Positions 11,763 through 23,224 of a stretch of 64,000 nucleotides of DNA are shown piece by piece. A program made the translations under genes and the position numbers. Under the pieces are notes generated by a model, which was not told the DNA's origin, made no database searches, and saw only the letters and a list, made by a program, of their open reading frames with translations. Positions within the stretch are counted from its first letter, which is position 1, and the number at the start of each line of letters is the position of its first letter. Origin of the DNA: Stereocaulon alpinum (Eukaryota > Ascomycota > Lecanoromycetes > Lecanorales > Stereocaulaceae); assembly GCA_018257865.1 (NCBI GenBank), contig JAEUBA010000096.1, positions 56,320 through 120,319 on the forward strand, read 5' to 3'.

Positions 11763-12437
11763 GTAGTTGCAATCTTGCTATCTCTTGGCATCATCCCATA
11801 ATCATGCAACCGCTGTCACTTGGTGTACAGTCCCAATAGACACCTACGTGCTCGACGAGAAGCCCCTGGGTCAGATGACGTGGGTGTTTTTACCTATCTC
11901 CCATCTATGTCAAGATCTGGCATTGGTCCTCCTTTTACTAGAGGTGTACCCTCGGTGGTGAAAATGAAGCTTGATTGGCAGACAGCCCAAGACCCATAAT
12001 TGATCACATGGAATCTTCGCACTTGACCTGTCCGATCTCTTGTGCGTTCTACTACCCATCTCGCATCTCAACTTCTCACACCACGCTCTGCCGCGCCTCC
12101 CGATGTCCATATCATATACAAGTAGCCGAATGGGGTTCCTAATGCTCCCTTTACTGACCGTAGGTCTTCTATGCAGAGCAAATGTACCTAGAAGGCGACG
12201 ATTAGAGTATGCCGAGCCAAGTCTTGGGCTCGTGCTAACCCAATGCAGCCCAAACCCTGACTTGAACTCTGCGTCGAAGTCTTATACCCACTTACTTCTT
12301 GACATTTGCATCAAGCAGGCCATCAAACAAGCATCTTTATCTATCATGTGATCTCGCTTGTTCATCTCGTCCCTCCTATCAAAGAGTCCCCTGCTCACCT
12401 CAAAGCGAAGCACAACCGTGCTTTCGAACCCGCCATC
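11763..12437. other. Intergenic, no gene seen
   Basis: Sequence of ordinary composition between the NACHT gene and the SGNH hydrolase. Only short ORFs without motifs occur. A CT-rich stretch lies just upstream of the hydrolase start at 12438. Confidence 0.5.
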
Positions 12438-13079
12438 ATGACCCGAACAGACCTCAACATCCTCTGTTTCGGCGCCTCGATAACAGCAGGTTGGTCCGCG
12501 CACGGCCGTCACTACTATCCCTACGCAACTTGCCTAGCAGCAAGACTAGCAGACTCACTACCAACATCCCACTTTTCCATCGCCGTCGATGGATCACCTG
12601 GAGACACGATACTGCATGGGCAGTACATCTCTCGCATGACCAAGATCTTTAGTGGTACGAATGTACATTACGACTGGATCGTTATCCAAGCGGGTGGTAA
12701 CGATCTAGGCTGGAACCGGACACCAGAGCAGATCTTCGAAGCGCTGAAGAAAGTGTGGAGTATCGCACTGCAGGCCGGGACAAAAGTGCTCGCATTAACA
12801 GTGACCGAGCATGCTGGTGCCTCTGCTAAGAATATGGCGAGGTTGAAGGCGCTGAATGAGTTGATTGTAGCACATCAAGAAGATGGGTTCTTCACTGCGG
12901 ATGTTGCAAAGGCGATTCCGTATACTGATATGCCTGAAGAGGAGCGGAAGGAGGTTTGGGATGATGGTGTGCATTTGACGAAGGTGGGGTATGAGAAGAT
13001 GGGGGATGCTATTGCGGATCGATTGATTGAGATTACGAAGACTTTGCCTAAGATGTTGCAGGGGCGTATGAAGCTATAG
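12438..13079 (+). CDS. SGNH/GDSL-type hydrolase
   Basis: A single exon of 213 residues, with no signal peptide. The SGNH blocks are visible: block I LCFGASITAGW with the nucleophile Ser near residue 14, block III QAGGNDLGW, and block V DDGVHLTKVGY carrying the catalytic Asp and His. These enzymes hydrolyse small esters or lipids; the substrate cannot be told. The ATG at 12438 is chosen because the motif-bearing domain begins immediately after it, and the frame upstream has only a TTG codon. The protein has the usual length for short intracellular SGNH esterases. Confidence 0.88.
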   Translation: MTRTDLNILCFGASITAGWSAHGRHYYPYATCLAARLADSLPTSHFSIAVDGSPGDTILHGQYISRMTKIFSGTNVHYDWIVIQAGGNDLGWNRTPEQIFEALKKVWSIALQAGTKVLALTVTEHAGASAKNMARLKALNELIVAHQEDGFFTADVAKAIPYTDMPEEERKEVWDDGVHLTKVGYEKMGDAIADRLIEITKTLPKMLQGRMKL

Positions 13080-13619
13080 AATGGCACTATTTGACTGGAA
13101 CAATTCCTTCGTCCTTTCTATTAAGCACCGTGTGAGTAATGTGCAGGCTGGCTACGAGATGAAGAGAATGCCAACAGAGGCAGCCCCTAGGAGCGTCTGC
13201 AGCAATGGGCTAGGTCGACCCGCAGAATACTGAAGGCATTGTGAGACCGGCTCCGGGTCGGTGCAAAAGAAGTGCAAACATGGCCCCAGAGCAAGGCTAA
13301 TAATCGGGCGATTATCCGAATTTGAGTCTCGGTAAAGGAAGTTAAAGGCGAGCTTGGTCTCAACATCGAGCTTCCTAGTAATGGGTAATAGGGGGTGTCG
13401 GCTTGAACCTGATAAACATAATGGCCACGAGCTTGATGAAAGCGTGCAGATACATATTCGACGAGTTGCGGCCGCCAATAAGGATCATTTGGAGGTACAA
13501 TTGTGTGATATCTCAAGTCCATATGAACGTTCTACGTTCGATTCCGCCATGAGACGGCAGATCACCAACACATAGGCATTCTACCCGTGCAACAACCCAG
13601 CCCACAACCACCATTCCTT
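13080..13619. other. Intergenic between convergent genes; no gene seen
   Basis: Lies between the ends of the SGNH hydrolase (plus) and SAP18 (minus). Overlapping minus-strand ORFs of about 110 codons have no motif and are not supported. Confidence 0.5.
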
Positions 13620-14443
13620 TCAATACCCCCTCCCCCTCCCCCTCCCATACCCTCCCGGCCCCTCCGGCACCCTCTCCCCCCTCCTCCACTCCCCAGCCGG
13701 CACGCCCTCTCCCCCCAGCCTATCCCCATTGAACATCCCCCCACCCCTCATCCCCCCTCTCCCCCTAAACCCACCCCCATATCCCCTCCCAGGCCCATAA
13801 TCCGGCCTTCCCCTCCCAGCCCCAACCCCCCTCCCAGGCGGCGGCGCAACAGCACCATCTGCCAGCGGCGGGAATATCGCACAAGATATATAGTCCCCTA
13901 TCACGAACCGTGCATCTTGTAACGTTTTGTCCGGTTCGCCTTCTAGTAAGCCGGCCATTATACCGTTTGGGACAAGTTTCTCTTCATCTTCAGTAGGTAG
14001 TAGGCCGCGCCCACCTTCTTCGCTCCCTATGACGACGTTGCCGAGCTCTTTCGATAGGTAGCGTCCTGGTGCTGCTGGATGGGGATTGTGGGTGTCTGGG
14101 TAGACGAGGCGGTAGGCGAGGCGAGTGCCGATTGCTGGGTTGGGGAGGAGGGAGGGGAGAGCGGAGACGAGGAGGTGGGAGAGTTCGCGGAGGGTGCAGG
14201 TGGGCCAGGTGTAGATTTGGAGGTGGGGTGGGAGGGGGGTTGGTGTTGAGGTTGGGAATTCGGTCGGGCTGGGGAGGGTGTTAGTGCGGGTTCTTGTAGC
14301 GTGGGAAGGGCGTGCGGGAGAGAGGGGCGGGAGGAAGAGTGGGTCTACCTGTGGAAAGAGCCGGTGCGGTAGAAGAGCTTGAGGTGGAAGGGTGTGGTTG
14401 TTTGGCGGTCTACTTTTCCGTTTGGGGCGGTTTGCATCGCCAT
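13620..14443 (-). CDS. SAP18 (Sin3-associated polypeptide p18) family protein
   Basis: Encodes 247 residues on the minus strand; exons 14443-14349 and 14268-13620. The 80-bp intron runs GTAGAC...CCCCAG. The SAP18 core is clear: TTTPFHLKLFYRTGSFH in exon 1, then LQIYTWPTCTLRELSHLLVS in exon 2 and, further on, DARFVIGDYISCAIFPPL. The tail (last 70 residues or so) is rich in Gly and Arg, with repeated RGRG and YGRG motifs, typical of fungal SAP18. SAP18 belongs to the ubiquitin-like fold and works with Sin3-HDAC and, in animals, the ASAP splicing complex. The antisense strand of the GR-rich tail reads as a proline-rich ORF, which is an artefact. Confidence 0.9.
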
Positions 14444-14985
14444 TGCGAGGAGGGGAGATGAGGTGTTGCTTTAATGTTGATACGTATTACCGTATGGCCA
14501 TGGCTAGCGAGCGTCTTCACGGAGTCGTTTTCTGGTATGGGTGGTGTTGGGGGTTTACGTTTAATGGCTTATGAACATGAAGGATCTACAGCCTCGAGGT
14601 TCTTGATCACTCTCATTCGATCAGGCTCGGCGGCGACAAAATTGGCATTTCAGCACTTTCTTATGGCATTTTTGACCACATATCCTGTCTGGGGATATCG
14701 TGATTTTCGATCTCGATTGGGACTGGTGGGCTCTAAAAGGATTGCACTGGTTGCGCGCGATCAGACCGTGTGCAAGCCAAGATTGGTTCAAGATATTGCT
14801 GGGACAATGCACATAGCCGGTGACGATTCTTTTGAAGCCTTTCTAAGGGCAAATTGCATGCTTTAGTGTTGCTATTCACATTCCAACACAGTGGACCTTG
14901 CACTGCGCTTCACGTCAAGTATGCTAACCTCAACCCATTCTCTGTGACCTAACCGCCAATGACATGTCTTCCCCTCTTCCTGGGC
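14444..14985. other. Intergenic, no gene seen
   Basis: Between the start of SAP18 and the 3' end of the complex I subunit gene, both on the minus strand. A plus-strand open frame here has no family resemblance and lies over the SAP18 promoter. Confidence 0.45.
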
Positions 14986-15511
14986 TTAGAACTCGACAAT
15001 CGTGTCGCCTCTCCTTTTGCCTCTAAACTCGTATTTGCCCTAGCGCAGATGGAAGAATCAGCATAATGAATCCTAGCGTCTTCCCGCCCTCTGTCTGCTT
15101 TAGGCTCATGCTCCTGGCACGACTTGCCATGGTGCTAATCTAGGGAAGGAGTAACTCACTTCCGTCACATACCCCATGTATCCAATGGCCGAGGGTATAG
15201 CTACGACGTACACGAACGTGATCCAGGCGGTCCGAGGGGTCCAGCGAAAGTACCTCCATCTGTTGGCGGACATGTCTAAACGAGTCCGCATCAGCAAAGT
15301 TCTCGATATTCATCGCAAGAGATTGAACGCAGCATGAAGTTCAAGGCACTGTGGCATAGGCACGACTCGAGTCAACTGGGAAGAGGAGGGAGCTTACTGT
15401 AGTATTTGACCATGGCCGGGTCCATGGCGAGAGCTGAGAAGAGGGAGCGGTTAGTAGATGTTCATTGGCCACGTGGGATACTGGGACCATACAGTGGTTG
15501 TGGCCCGCCAT
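14986..15511 (-). CDS. Mitochondrial complex I B15 (NDUFB4-like) subunit, 4 exons
   Basis: A 74-residue protein split over four tiny exons on the minus strand: 15511-15493, 15433-15398, 15275-15160 and 15039-14986. All introns are GT-AG and every phase fits. It starts MAGHNHSLAMDPAMVKYY, then NRWRYFRWTPRTAWITF, a single transmembrane segment (VYVVAIPSAIGYMGY) and the tail GKYEFRGKRRGDTIVEF. This pattern is that of the fungal NADH-ubiquinone oxidoreductase B15 subunit, a single-span accessory subunit of the membrane arm. Exon 1 codes for only six residues plus one base, so an automatic caller would probably miss it. Confidence 0.88.
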
Positions 15512-15591
15512 CTTCAATGGCTGGAAACTAGCAATCGGTTGTGGAGTACGTATTGAGCTTTGGGGTTGATGCTGCGATGATGAGGTTTAAC

Positions 15592-15867
15592 TTAAAGCCA
15601 CGCTAGAACTAGTCGGGTATCGGCCGAGGTTGTTCCGCGAATCATCTCTCGCAGTTCCATAACTGTTAGCCTTGTTTCCTCATTCGCCCTCGAAATACGT
15701 AGCATTGTCTCAATCTGAGGGTGTCTTAGACCTAATCTGCCAGCTCTCACTCTCCCACTTAAGCTGTCCATAGGCTGTTTCGCATGGATATGGGCTGCCA
15801 TTCTACTCATTTTCGCAACTGGGTGATGCAGACTGATCTCGAACTCGCTGTCGTCATAATCACACAT
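15592..15867 (-). CDS. Hypothetical small ORF, 91 residues
   Basis: ATG-initiated open frame with a hydrophilic, Arg-rich product (MCDYDDSEFEISLHHPVAK...). No motif, signal peptide or membrane segment is visible. It ends 80 bp before the complex I subunit start on the same strand, so it could equally be chance coding in the promoter region. Codon use does not decide the matter by eye. Confidence 0.2.
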   Translation of the reverse strand: MCDYDDSEFEISLHHPVAKMSRMAAHIHAKQPMDSLSGRVRAGRLGLRHPQIETMLRISRANEETRLTVMELREMIRGTTSADTRLVLAWL

Positions 15868-16455
15868 CCTTATTTGATGCTTGTATCAAGTCCCAAAGGC
15901 CGCTTCCCAGCTCATTGTCTTCGGGACACAACGATACAAGCGCCACAGATGTATACGTTCAATGGGATCCGCTTCGTGATCGAAGCTTCTTTGATGATGG
16001 ACGCAGCGCAAACCTCTGGGGGTGGCTGAAGTTCCAACTGAATTCCGCGTACAACCGTGCAAATGCAAAGCCGCCCTGGTTTACACTATCAGATGGGAAC
16101 GTATCTTCTCGGAAGCATGTACACATTGGCGGTGTGATCTCACATCAGAGCCGCGATCTTACATGAGCGTCATGATCTCATATTCCCATTGTAGTCTTGT
16201 CTCACAGATGGCATTAAATATAAAGGTAACCTACTTCCTGCTAGGACATCGTAGATACAATGATAGGTTTTTTAGGAAAATATCTCACACAGACAGGGAC
16301 GGGATAGAACCACAAGCGCGGACCAAAATAACATTGCCGAGGTACATCTCGTTGTCACAAAGTGGTCAAAAGGTTCTCTGACATCTCATCGAATTTGGGC
16401 AACATCCTTCCCAACTTTGCTACACTTTCAGCATAATACTCCTTAACAATAGGCG
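15868..16455. other. Intergenic, promoter side of the GST gene
   Basis: No convincing gene. Several overlapping frames of 60-120 codons run on both strands without motifs. Confidence 0.45.
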
Positions 16456-17525
16456 ATGGCTCCAGTAACAAGAGATTTACAGCAGGCTCCTACGAAGCCT
16501 GACCAGCGAGCTAAGGTTACTTTGTATTGGTGAGCCTTTTTCTTCTTCGCGCTCTACATCTCGACGAAGCACTTCTCAATGAAGGGAATCACAAACATCT
16601 TGCTCTCGATACCACCATAACATTTCGAGCTTGCCCGTTATCGCCATGACGCTACTTCCCCGGTGTACGAGTGTTTATGAGTGTATACCTCCTCTTAATT
16701 CAATCCTTCGAGCTGTATGGGAGAAATGGCTGACAATATGAAGGCTTGATAAGTCGCGTTCACAGCGTGTGCTATGGCTCCTCGAAGAGCTTAACGTCGA
16801 CTATGAGCTCAAGACCTTCAAACGCCAGAACATGCTTGCCCCTCCAGAGCTAACAAAAATCCATCCATTGGGCAAGTCTCCAGTCGTGACTGTTGAATCG
16901 GAAGCAAGTCCAAAGCCGCTAGTCCTTGCCGAATCCGGCTACATTTTCGAATATCTGATCGATCATTTCGGCTCATGGCTCGCTCCAGAGAGATACCAGA
17001 AAGGCAAAGATGGAATGGTATGTGGGGAGACGGAGGAGTGGACTAGGTACAGATATTACATGCATTATGCCGAAGGAACCCTCATGCCATATCTGGTTAC
17101 GTGGCTGCTCTTCAACAGTGAGTGGGAACATTAAGCTAGGTTTGTTGGCACGTTGCTGACCAGAAGGTCCAGCAATGAAGAAGCAGTCACCATTTTTCAT
17201 CAGACCCATCGTCTCAATGCTCGCCGGCGCCGTCGAGTCCAACTTCCTTTTGCCAAATCTCAAGGCGAACTGGGCGTTTCTCGAGAGTCAGCTCGCGACT
17301 TCCCCTAACAACGGAGAATATCTCTGTGGGGCTCATTTGACTGGGGCGGACATCATGGTGAGCTTCCCGGTTGGCGCGGCCAAGGACAAATTGGGCTTCA
17401 CGAAGGAAGCGTATCCTAGACTTTGGGCGTGGGTGGAAAAATGCGAAGGTACGGATGGTTACAAGAAATCTGTGCAGAAGATTATCGATGTAGAGGGATA
17501 TTATGAGCCAGTTTCGAAGATGTGA
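16456..17525 (+). CDS. Glutathione S-transferase (Gtt1/URE2-like), 3 exons
   Basis: Encodes 268 residues; exons 16456-16529, 16744-17117 and 17167-17525. Intron 1 (214 bp, GTGAGC...AAG) completes the Trp codon of VTLYW and continues LDKSRSQRVLWLLEELNVDYELK, the glutathione-binding start of the thioredoxin-like domain. IHPLGKSPVV contains the cis-Pro, and LAESGYIFEYLID carries the Glu-Ser pair that binds the glutathione gamma-glutamyl group. The C-terminal helical domain follows (residues about 110-268), with LTGADIMVSFP as the conserved N-capping motif. The serine of SRSQR is the probable catalytic residue by family analogy. It is likely a cytosolic or ER-associated detoxification enzyme. Confidence 0.88.
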
Positions 17526-18512
17526 GGCGAGGATGACGTGATGGTGGGCCTTTGGTGTGCTACAAATCGTGTATGACTAAGATATCTCGATGCAACGTTA
17601 ACATTCATTGCACAAGTTAGGATTAGGTTATTGGTGAGAAATGTTATATATAGCATGGTGTAAGTGATAGTACATGCAGGTTACACTTACTACCTCTATC
17701 AGGGACACAAAACAGATCATGGACCCCCAGAAGAGAGTCCCCCGGGTCAACTCGTATATTCGAATCTCCGCAGATTGGGCGCTCATCACGCTTGAAAGGC
17801 TCGCTTAGTGAGCTCGCTTAGAGGCCCTCCGCCCGGAAAGACACAATTTTTTTGGTGTCCCTGACGAGACTAACTACTGTACGGATACCTCGACTACCTT
17901 ACAAGTTACTAAGTTAAGGGGCTGGCCTCAGCCTCCAGAGCGGAGAGAGCCCGCACGCCCAGACTTCCATCCCACTCTAAAACACTTTGTACCGTCCCCG
18001 TCAAAAGATACTACGCCAACTCACTGTCGGCGCATGGGGTGGCGCCACTGCCTCTAGAATGCTCACATTACTATCCTTACAGCCTTAGGACACTCTGTCA
18101 ATGGCAATGACTAACACTAGCTCCTTGAATCCTCCCGTTCGCCCTCCAGCGATTTCTAATCTCTCTATGAGCTATACCAAATACAACCTCAACCTTGCCA
18201 CCACAAGCGAACCTCCAACGTGCTAATGCCCCTGTGGCCTGCGCGACGTGGAGCTTAGGTGATCTTGTTGCCACCACGTTCAAAAGGAGGTGTCCGTGCC
18301 AATTGATAGGTTGACTACTCGCCGCAACAAATTTTACTGCTTACGGTTTCGACATCCTTGCCTCCCACGCGTCAGCCGGCGCTGCCTCCCTCCCGTGTCT
18401 GCGGTGCCCTTGCCTCCTCTAGATAGGAGAGGCTGGAAGCTATCCCGTGGCATATTGCTCCACCGTCCCGAAAGGAGCTGCACGCCGGTCTGGGAAGCCT
18501 TGTGGTCCCGAT
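17526..18512. other. Intergenic with one candidate MITE; no gene seen
   Basis: Apart from the inverted-repeat element at 17699-17864, no structure is evident. The minus and plus frames at 18.3-18.7 kb are shadows of one another around the start of the BTB gene. Confidence 0.45.
17699..17864. repeat. Candidate MITE with 10-bp terminal inverted repeats
   Basis: Begins TCAGGGACACAAAA and ends TTTTGGTGTCCCTGA, giving TCAGGGACAC/GTGTCCCTGA as inverted termini over 166 bp. The interior is not RIP-like and has no ORF. No target-site duplication is obvious (flanks CCTCTA and CGAGAC), so this rests on the termini alone. Confidence 0.35.
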
Positions 18513-20310
18513 ATGTTCGCTGTGAACAACAGCGAGCAAGATCCATGGGTTGGCGATGATATGCAGGCAGGATCGCTGGTCTCCAGCGTATCTGGACAGT
18601 CGCGCTCTGAACTTGACAACTTCGCGGCGGAAAAGGCGGGAGGGAAGCAGGCTTCGAACCCCCTCGCACACGCGCTTGGTAATGGACCTACCAAGACGCC
18701 TGGAGTCCTGCGAACAGGCGAAGCGGCATTGATGCGAAATGGGCAGTCTGTGTTGCCCATGGAGAAGGCGTTTTCGATACAGATAGGTTGGAGACTGTTC
18801 AGGTTGTCAGGGGCTTCGATCATGTCAGATGGTAAGCAGGTTGCAAACGCAGGCTACGTAGAGACTGTGCTGAAATCCCTAGAGCGCCCTCCTATTTCTC
18901 TGCCTACTTTGACGAACAGCTGCGACTAGAAGAACGTGGTAGCGGCCAAATGAAGACACTTTTCATCGACAGAGACCCGGACACATTTGCGGATATCTGC
19001 CGGCATCTGCAGGGTAAGGAAATCCTGCAACGCCAACGTATCGTGCTGACATCAGGTACACAGGATACTGGATTACGCCTCGTGACAATGCTCATTATGT
19101 CAAGCTTTACGCCGATGCCCAATTCTACAGCTTACCACGCCTTATATCGCTACTGTTCGACTCAGAAATTTACGTCGCAATCGGCGGCCAACAATTTCAG
19201 ATACCTAGAGATACATTCTCAGGTCCCGGCAACTCCTCCAACTTCTTCTCCCTGGGCTTCGCTGGCTTTCTCGGCACTCGCGATGACGCATTTCCGGGTC
19301 TCGAGAGCAAAGGCCTCATGCGCCCTCCACCAGTTCAACCTCAGAGTGTCCCAAACCGATCACCAAAAGTCTTCGCCGACCTCATACACCTATCGCGGGG
19401 CTATCCACTGACGATTCGCGACGCCAACCACCGCGCTGAACTCCTTAGCGACTGCAAATACTACGGCTTCAAAGGCCTTATGCACAAGATTTTCGTCCAC
19501 TCCATCAGCTACAATGCTGAGCGCGGCACCTCCGAGATTGTCATGCGCCTTGAAGATCTACACAAATCCGGAATCTCTTTCATTGGTGACGCCTCACCGT
19601 CAGATCAATCACCACTTGGTGGCTGGGTCAACTATTCTCGGCCCTTCGTCGACGAGCAAAGCTATGAATGCGTAGTCGAAATCGGCAACCAAGAAACAAA
19701 GATCGACTTCCGCAGCATGCGTGCAGACTTTTATGGCGACACCAAAGCGCGCATATCGTCCCTCTTCCAAGTCGTAGCGGACAAGATGAACCTCCCAAGT
19801 AATCTTCCACTCGGCCTTATGATGTCCTCCGGAGGCGCCTCTGCAGCCTCTGCCAGCCCAGCAAATACGCCCCTCAGCGAAGATAGAGTGAAGATCCGCA
19901 TCGGCCCTGAGGCGCACGTCATTCTTGACGGGGAGAACCATACCATGGATGAAGGCAATCTCGACCTCCAGCATAATTTTGATTCCTCCTCTCCTGCTTC
20001 CAGCTCATCCGCCTTACAGACTCCGACCATTGCCTCTCCCTGGCTAAATCCTAGCAGCAATACCCTCACTCACACGAACTCAAGACCTCCGCCTACTAAG
20101 AAACGAAAGAGAAGAGGCAGCTTGGACGATTTCGGAGAGTGGATTGTCAAAAAGGGGCAGTGGCGGTTGAGAGTGCAGCCGAGGACGGAGCCGAATCCGA
20201 GGAGTATGACGAATGGAGACTCGGGAATGGAGATTATACTTGTGGCTGTCAAGTTGAATGCTGTTAGTGGGCAGAGGGGGAGGAATATAACGCGAGATTA
20301 CCTCAGTTGA
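18513..20310 (+). CDS. Double-BTB (T1-like) domain protein with basic C-terminal motif, 3 exons
   Basis: About 564 residues; exons 18513-18831, 18885-19013 and 19064-20310. Introns are 53 and 50 bp and frame continuity is exact. The first BTB/T1-like domain runs FRLSGASIMSDAPSYFSAYF, then FIDRDPDTFADICRHLQGYWITPRD, then YVKLYADAQFYSLPRLISLL, residues about 90-190. A second similar unit begins at once with IYVAIGGQQFQIPRDTFS and continues to about 270. The rest contains a Ser-rich linker and PPTKKRKRRGSLDDF, a likely nuclear localisation signal near residue 495. The start is the first ATG (18513): upstream the frame has only GTG before a stop at 18420. Function is probably as an oligomerising adaptor, but the target is unknown. 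Confidence 0.75.
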
Positions 20311-21373
20311 GTTGATGAAGGGATGTACAGGTTGCATGTTGAGTGTATATGGGTGATCTCTTCTGATGGCATTTAGCGGTGCATGCAAATGAGCGTGGCG
20401 TTGCAGGTCAGCGAGAGCATGGTTCATACATGGTAGATACCCGTATTGTTGTTGCTGGCAGCCACGACTTGTAGGAATAAGTGGCAGGTCTACACTCTTC
20501 CACCTTCAACAAGCTTCGCTACCATAGCCCTCGGACCTTCATCCGTCGGAAGTCTCGACATGTCCTTATTCGTTTCCCTGATCTGTGCAATATCATACTC
20601 TTACTACACGAAGCACCCATAACCGCCTGTTCCACTTCACGCCAATCACTCTTCTCCATATCCTCTCTACCGATTTAACACGCCGCTTATTACAGTCTTT
20701 GCCAACCTCTTTCAAAAAAAACAATCTCTTTGCGGATTTTATAGAGAATGCTAGACTCCATCTGTGCTCTCTTGTCCAATACGCAATGGTCTGAAATGTG
20801 CGATTGCAAGGTCATGATACAGGATATGCAGGTAAAGACCCTTATGAAGAAGTTGAGCTTTGCGTGAAGTCCTGAGCTGATTAATAGGCGTAGGTTGGCT
20901 GAAGCCTTGAAGAAGTCGACAAAGTATAACCATGTACCAATTTTCGATTTCAAGCCATTAAACACGATGCCAGCAAAAGCGCACAAAATCCCTTTGAACG
21001 GGTACTTCTTCCAACAATTTTGTGAGGAGACGGTCAACATAGAAGCAGCACTGTTGGGATATATACAATTCACGTAGCCGTGTCTAATGAGTGGATTTCA
21101 CAGAAGCATTTGTTCATTTCTTGTGCATGAACGGTTAAGACCCAATGACTACCGGTAGGAAGTGGTCTTGCATGTTGTTGTGGTATCTTGGATGATAGCT
21201 CATGGCGGCTGCTGTTGCAGATCGAGCGATTTCTTGACAGGGATCTTCGACTGGTGAGGCTGGCAGGCGCGATAGCGCAGCGCAGCGCAGCGCAGCGGCA
21301 CGGGGCTGAGCAACTTCCTTCTTCAAAGCACCTCTTCACACATCTCCTCTTTCATCATTCCACAATCTTCAGT
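20311..21373. other. Intergenic; short GCGCA tandem repeat at 21275-21297
   Basis: No convincing gene. A 127-codon minus-strand frame (20690-21073) begins with GTG and has no motif. Just upstream of the next gene, the unit GCGCA is repeated in tandem at about 21275-21297. Confidence 0.45.
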
Positions 21374-22739
21374 ATGGAGCCGTTATCAATCCTAGGTCTT
21401 GGGACTTCGATCATCCAAACTATAGATGTGCTTGCGAGAACGATCAGTGCTCTGCGCGGACTCCAGCGGCGGTGGAAATCTGCGGACATGACCATCAGCC
21501 AGCTAATTGGGCTATTGAATACGCTGAAGGCTGCTTTGAACCAGATCTCAGGCTGGATTTCCGAAAGCCTGGAAGATGCACCACATTACTATCAACTGGA
21601 CATGGACCTTGTAGCAGCAACGGAAAGCTGTAACGTCCTGATTTCGTTCTTAGACGATTATATCTCAAGCCTTGAGTGGGACGACAAAGACAACTTGACT
21701 CTCCAAAGTAAGATTAAAGCATTCTCGCAAGATATCCAAGTTAAAGACTGCGTGAATCACTTGGGAAATCAAGTCGCAGCCTTCAACCTCCTTCTAACCG
21801 CATTCAACTGGTGAGGCGTTCCTTTGATTGTGCCTTCGAAAAGCAGTCCGCTGAAGGTCATGCAGCCAATCTCTTTCGCAGCAGAAAGCACTCTTAGAGG
21901 CGAACCATAGCAGACACATTTTCGATCAAGTAAAAGATGCGTCATCCTCACTGGTTGTCATGAGGGATTCGAAGTCGCTACACAGCTCGTGGATCACCTC
22001 AACTGAGCGCTCATCAGTATTCGAGCGAGCGTTCGATTTTGATGCACAGATCCTGACAACCAAGATCTATCAGACAAGAATAAGATCTCTCATCAAGAGA
22101 GTCACTCGACGACGACAAGACCACGCTATTACACCTCTGCCCTACAGTCAATCGCAAATGCCCTCCACTCTCAATGATGATCCTCAGGGATCTTCCACCG
22201 CAACAGAAGGCTTGCACACTGATGCGGTCTCGGCAAGTCCACTCGTTATGCCTCAAAGGCCGTCAATTGCGATCAATGCGCCATCTACAGAAATATGCAC
22301 GTCGATCAGCCCTATAACGCCTTGTGTTGCGAATGATTCATCCCAAGCGTGCCTCCGGCCAAAGAGCTCACACGAACCGACCTCCTTCGAATCGGTACGC
22401 GCAGTGATATGGAGAAACCGAGATCGCTATGAAGGCATCGACTTTTGTAAAGCGCTAGTGGATAGTGGCTCTCAATACTCCTACGTTCTTGAAGCTACGG
22501 TCAAGCGTCAAGGTCTTGAGGTAGAATCTTTGCCAATGAACTCTACAGCTGCGTCTTTCCGACCTGTTTGGGGGAAAGTGATCGGTTATTTGCAGCTTAA
22601 TGACTTGTTGGTCAACGCGAGCGCTTGTCCTTGCAATGAATGTACGCGATTTTTCGTTGTTGACAAAGTGCCCTACCGTGGGATAGACATGGTATTGGGC
22701 ACAGCTTTGGTCAGCAATGCTACGAGTAGGAAAAACTAG
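21374..22739 (+). CDS. NLR-type N-terminal domain fused to a retropepsin-like domain, 2 exons
   Basis: About 436 residues; exons 21374-21810 and 21866-22739. The 55-bp intron (GTGAGG...ATGCAG) joins LLLTAFN to CQSLSQQKALLE in frame. Residues 1-190 (MEPLSILGLGTSIIQTIDVLART...) are helical and resemble the N-terminal region of fungal NLR/STAND proteins, but no NTPase follows. After a basic segment and a Ser/Thr/Pro-rich linker, residues about 315-430 contain ALVDSGSQYSYV, then GKVIGYLQLND, then GIDMVLGTALV. That is the layout of a single-lobe retropepsin-like fold: D-S-G active-site loop and a hydrophobic-Gly near the end. Whether it is proteolytic is unknown. An alternative acceptor at 21856 adds three residues. 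Confidence 0.65.
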
Positions 22740-23224
22740 AGTGTTTTTAAACGGAAGTCAATTCAATGGTTCTTTCCTGGCAAAGATTCCAATTATTTCC
22801 TTCACCAAATCTAGAATACTTCTACGATTAAGGACGACACGTGTTTGACAACGTCAAGAGAGCTGTCGAGCGGTAGCTACAAAGCTGTGACTAGTCGAGA
22901 ACCTGTACAGGGGCCAAAGTCTACAATAATGATCATTCACTAGAACGGGCCATCCTATCAAGGTGAGGGTCCGCTTTAAGCTCATATGTGTACGTTGAAC
23001 TTAACGCGACTGTAGATTTTTGCCTCAAGCAATTAGTACTTTCGGATACTGAAAAGGTTGCGTACTAGCATAATCTTATATTCAGGCCTAGGTCCCTGAC
23101 TGTCACAGCAAGGACTAATCCCGCAACAAATATCATTATCATCTCCATCATCTACAACAACAGCACACATACCCCTCAACACACGCCAATACTTCAGACC
23201 ACAAATCCTAGCAGCATCACAAAC
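22740..23224. other. Intergenic between convergent genes
   Basis: No gene seen. Contains the 3' regions of the retropepsin-like gene and of the hydrophilic protein gene. Confidence 0.5.

Noticed and set aside
13587..13922. Proline-rich plus-strand ORF
   Set aside because: Antisense of the Gly/Arg-rich tail of SAP18.
20690..21073. 127-codon minus-strand ORF
   Set aside because: Starts with GTG, has no motif and sits in the upstream region of the NLR-N/retropepsin gene.
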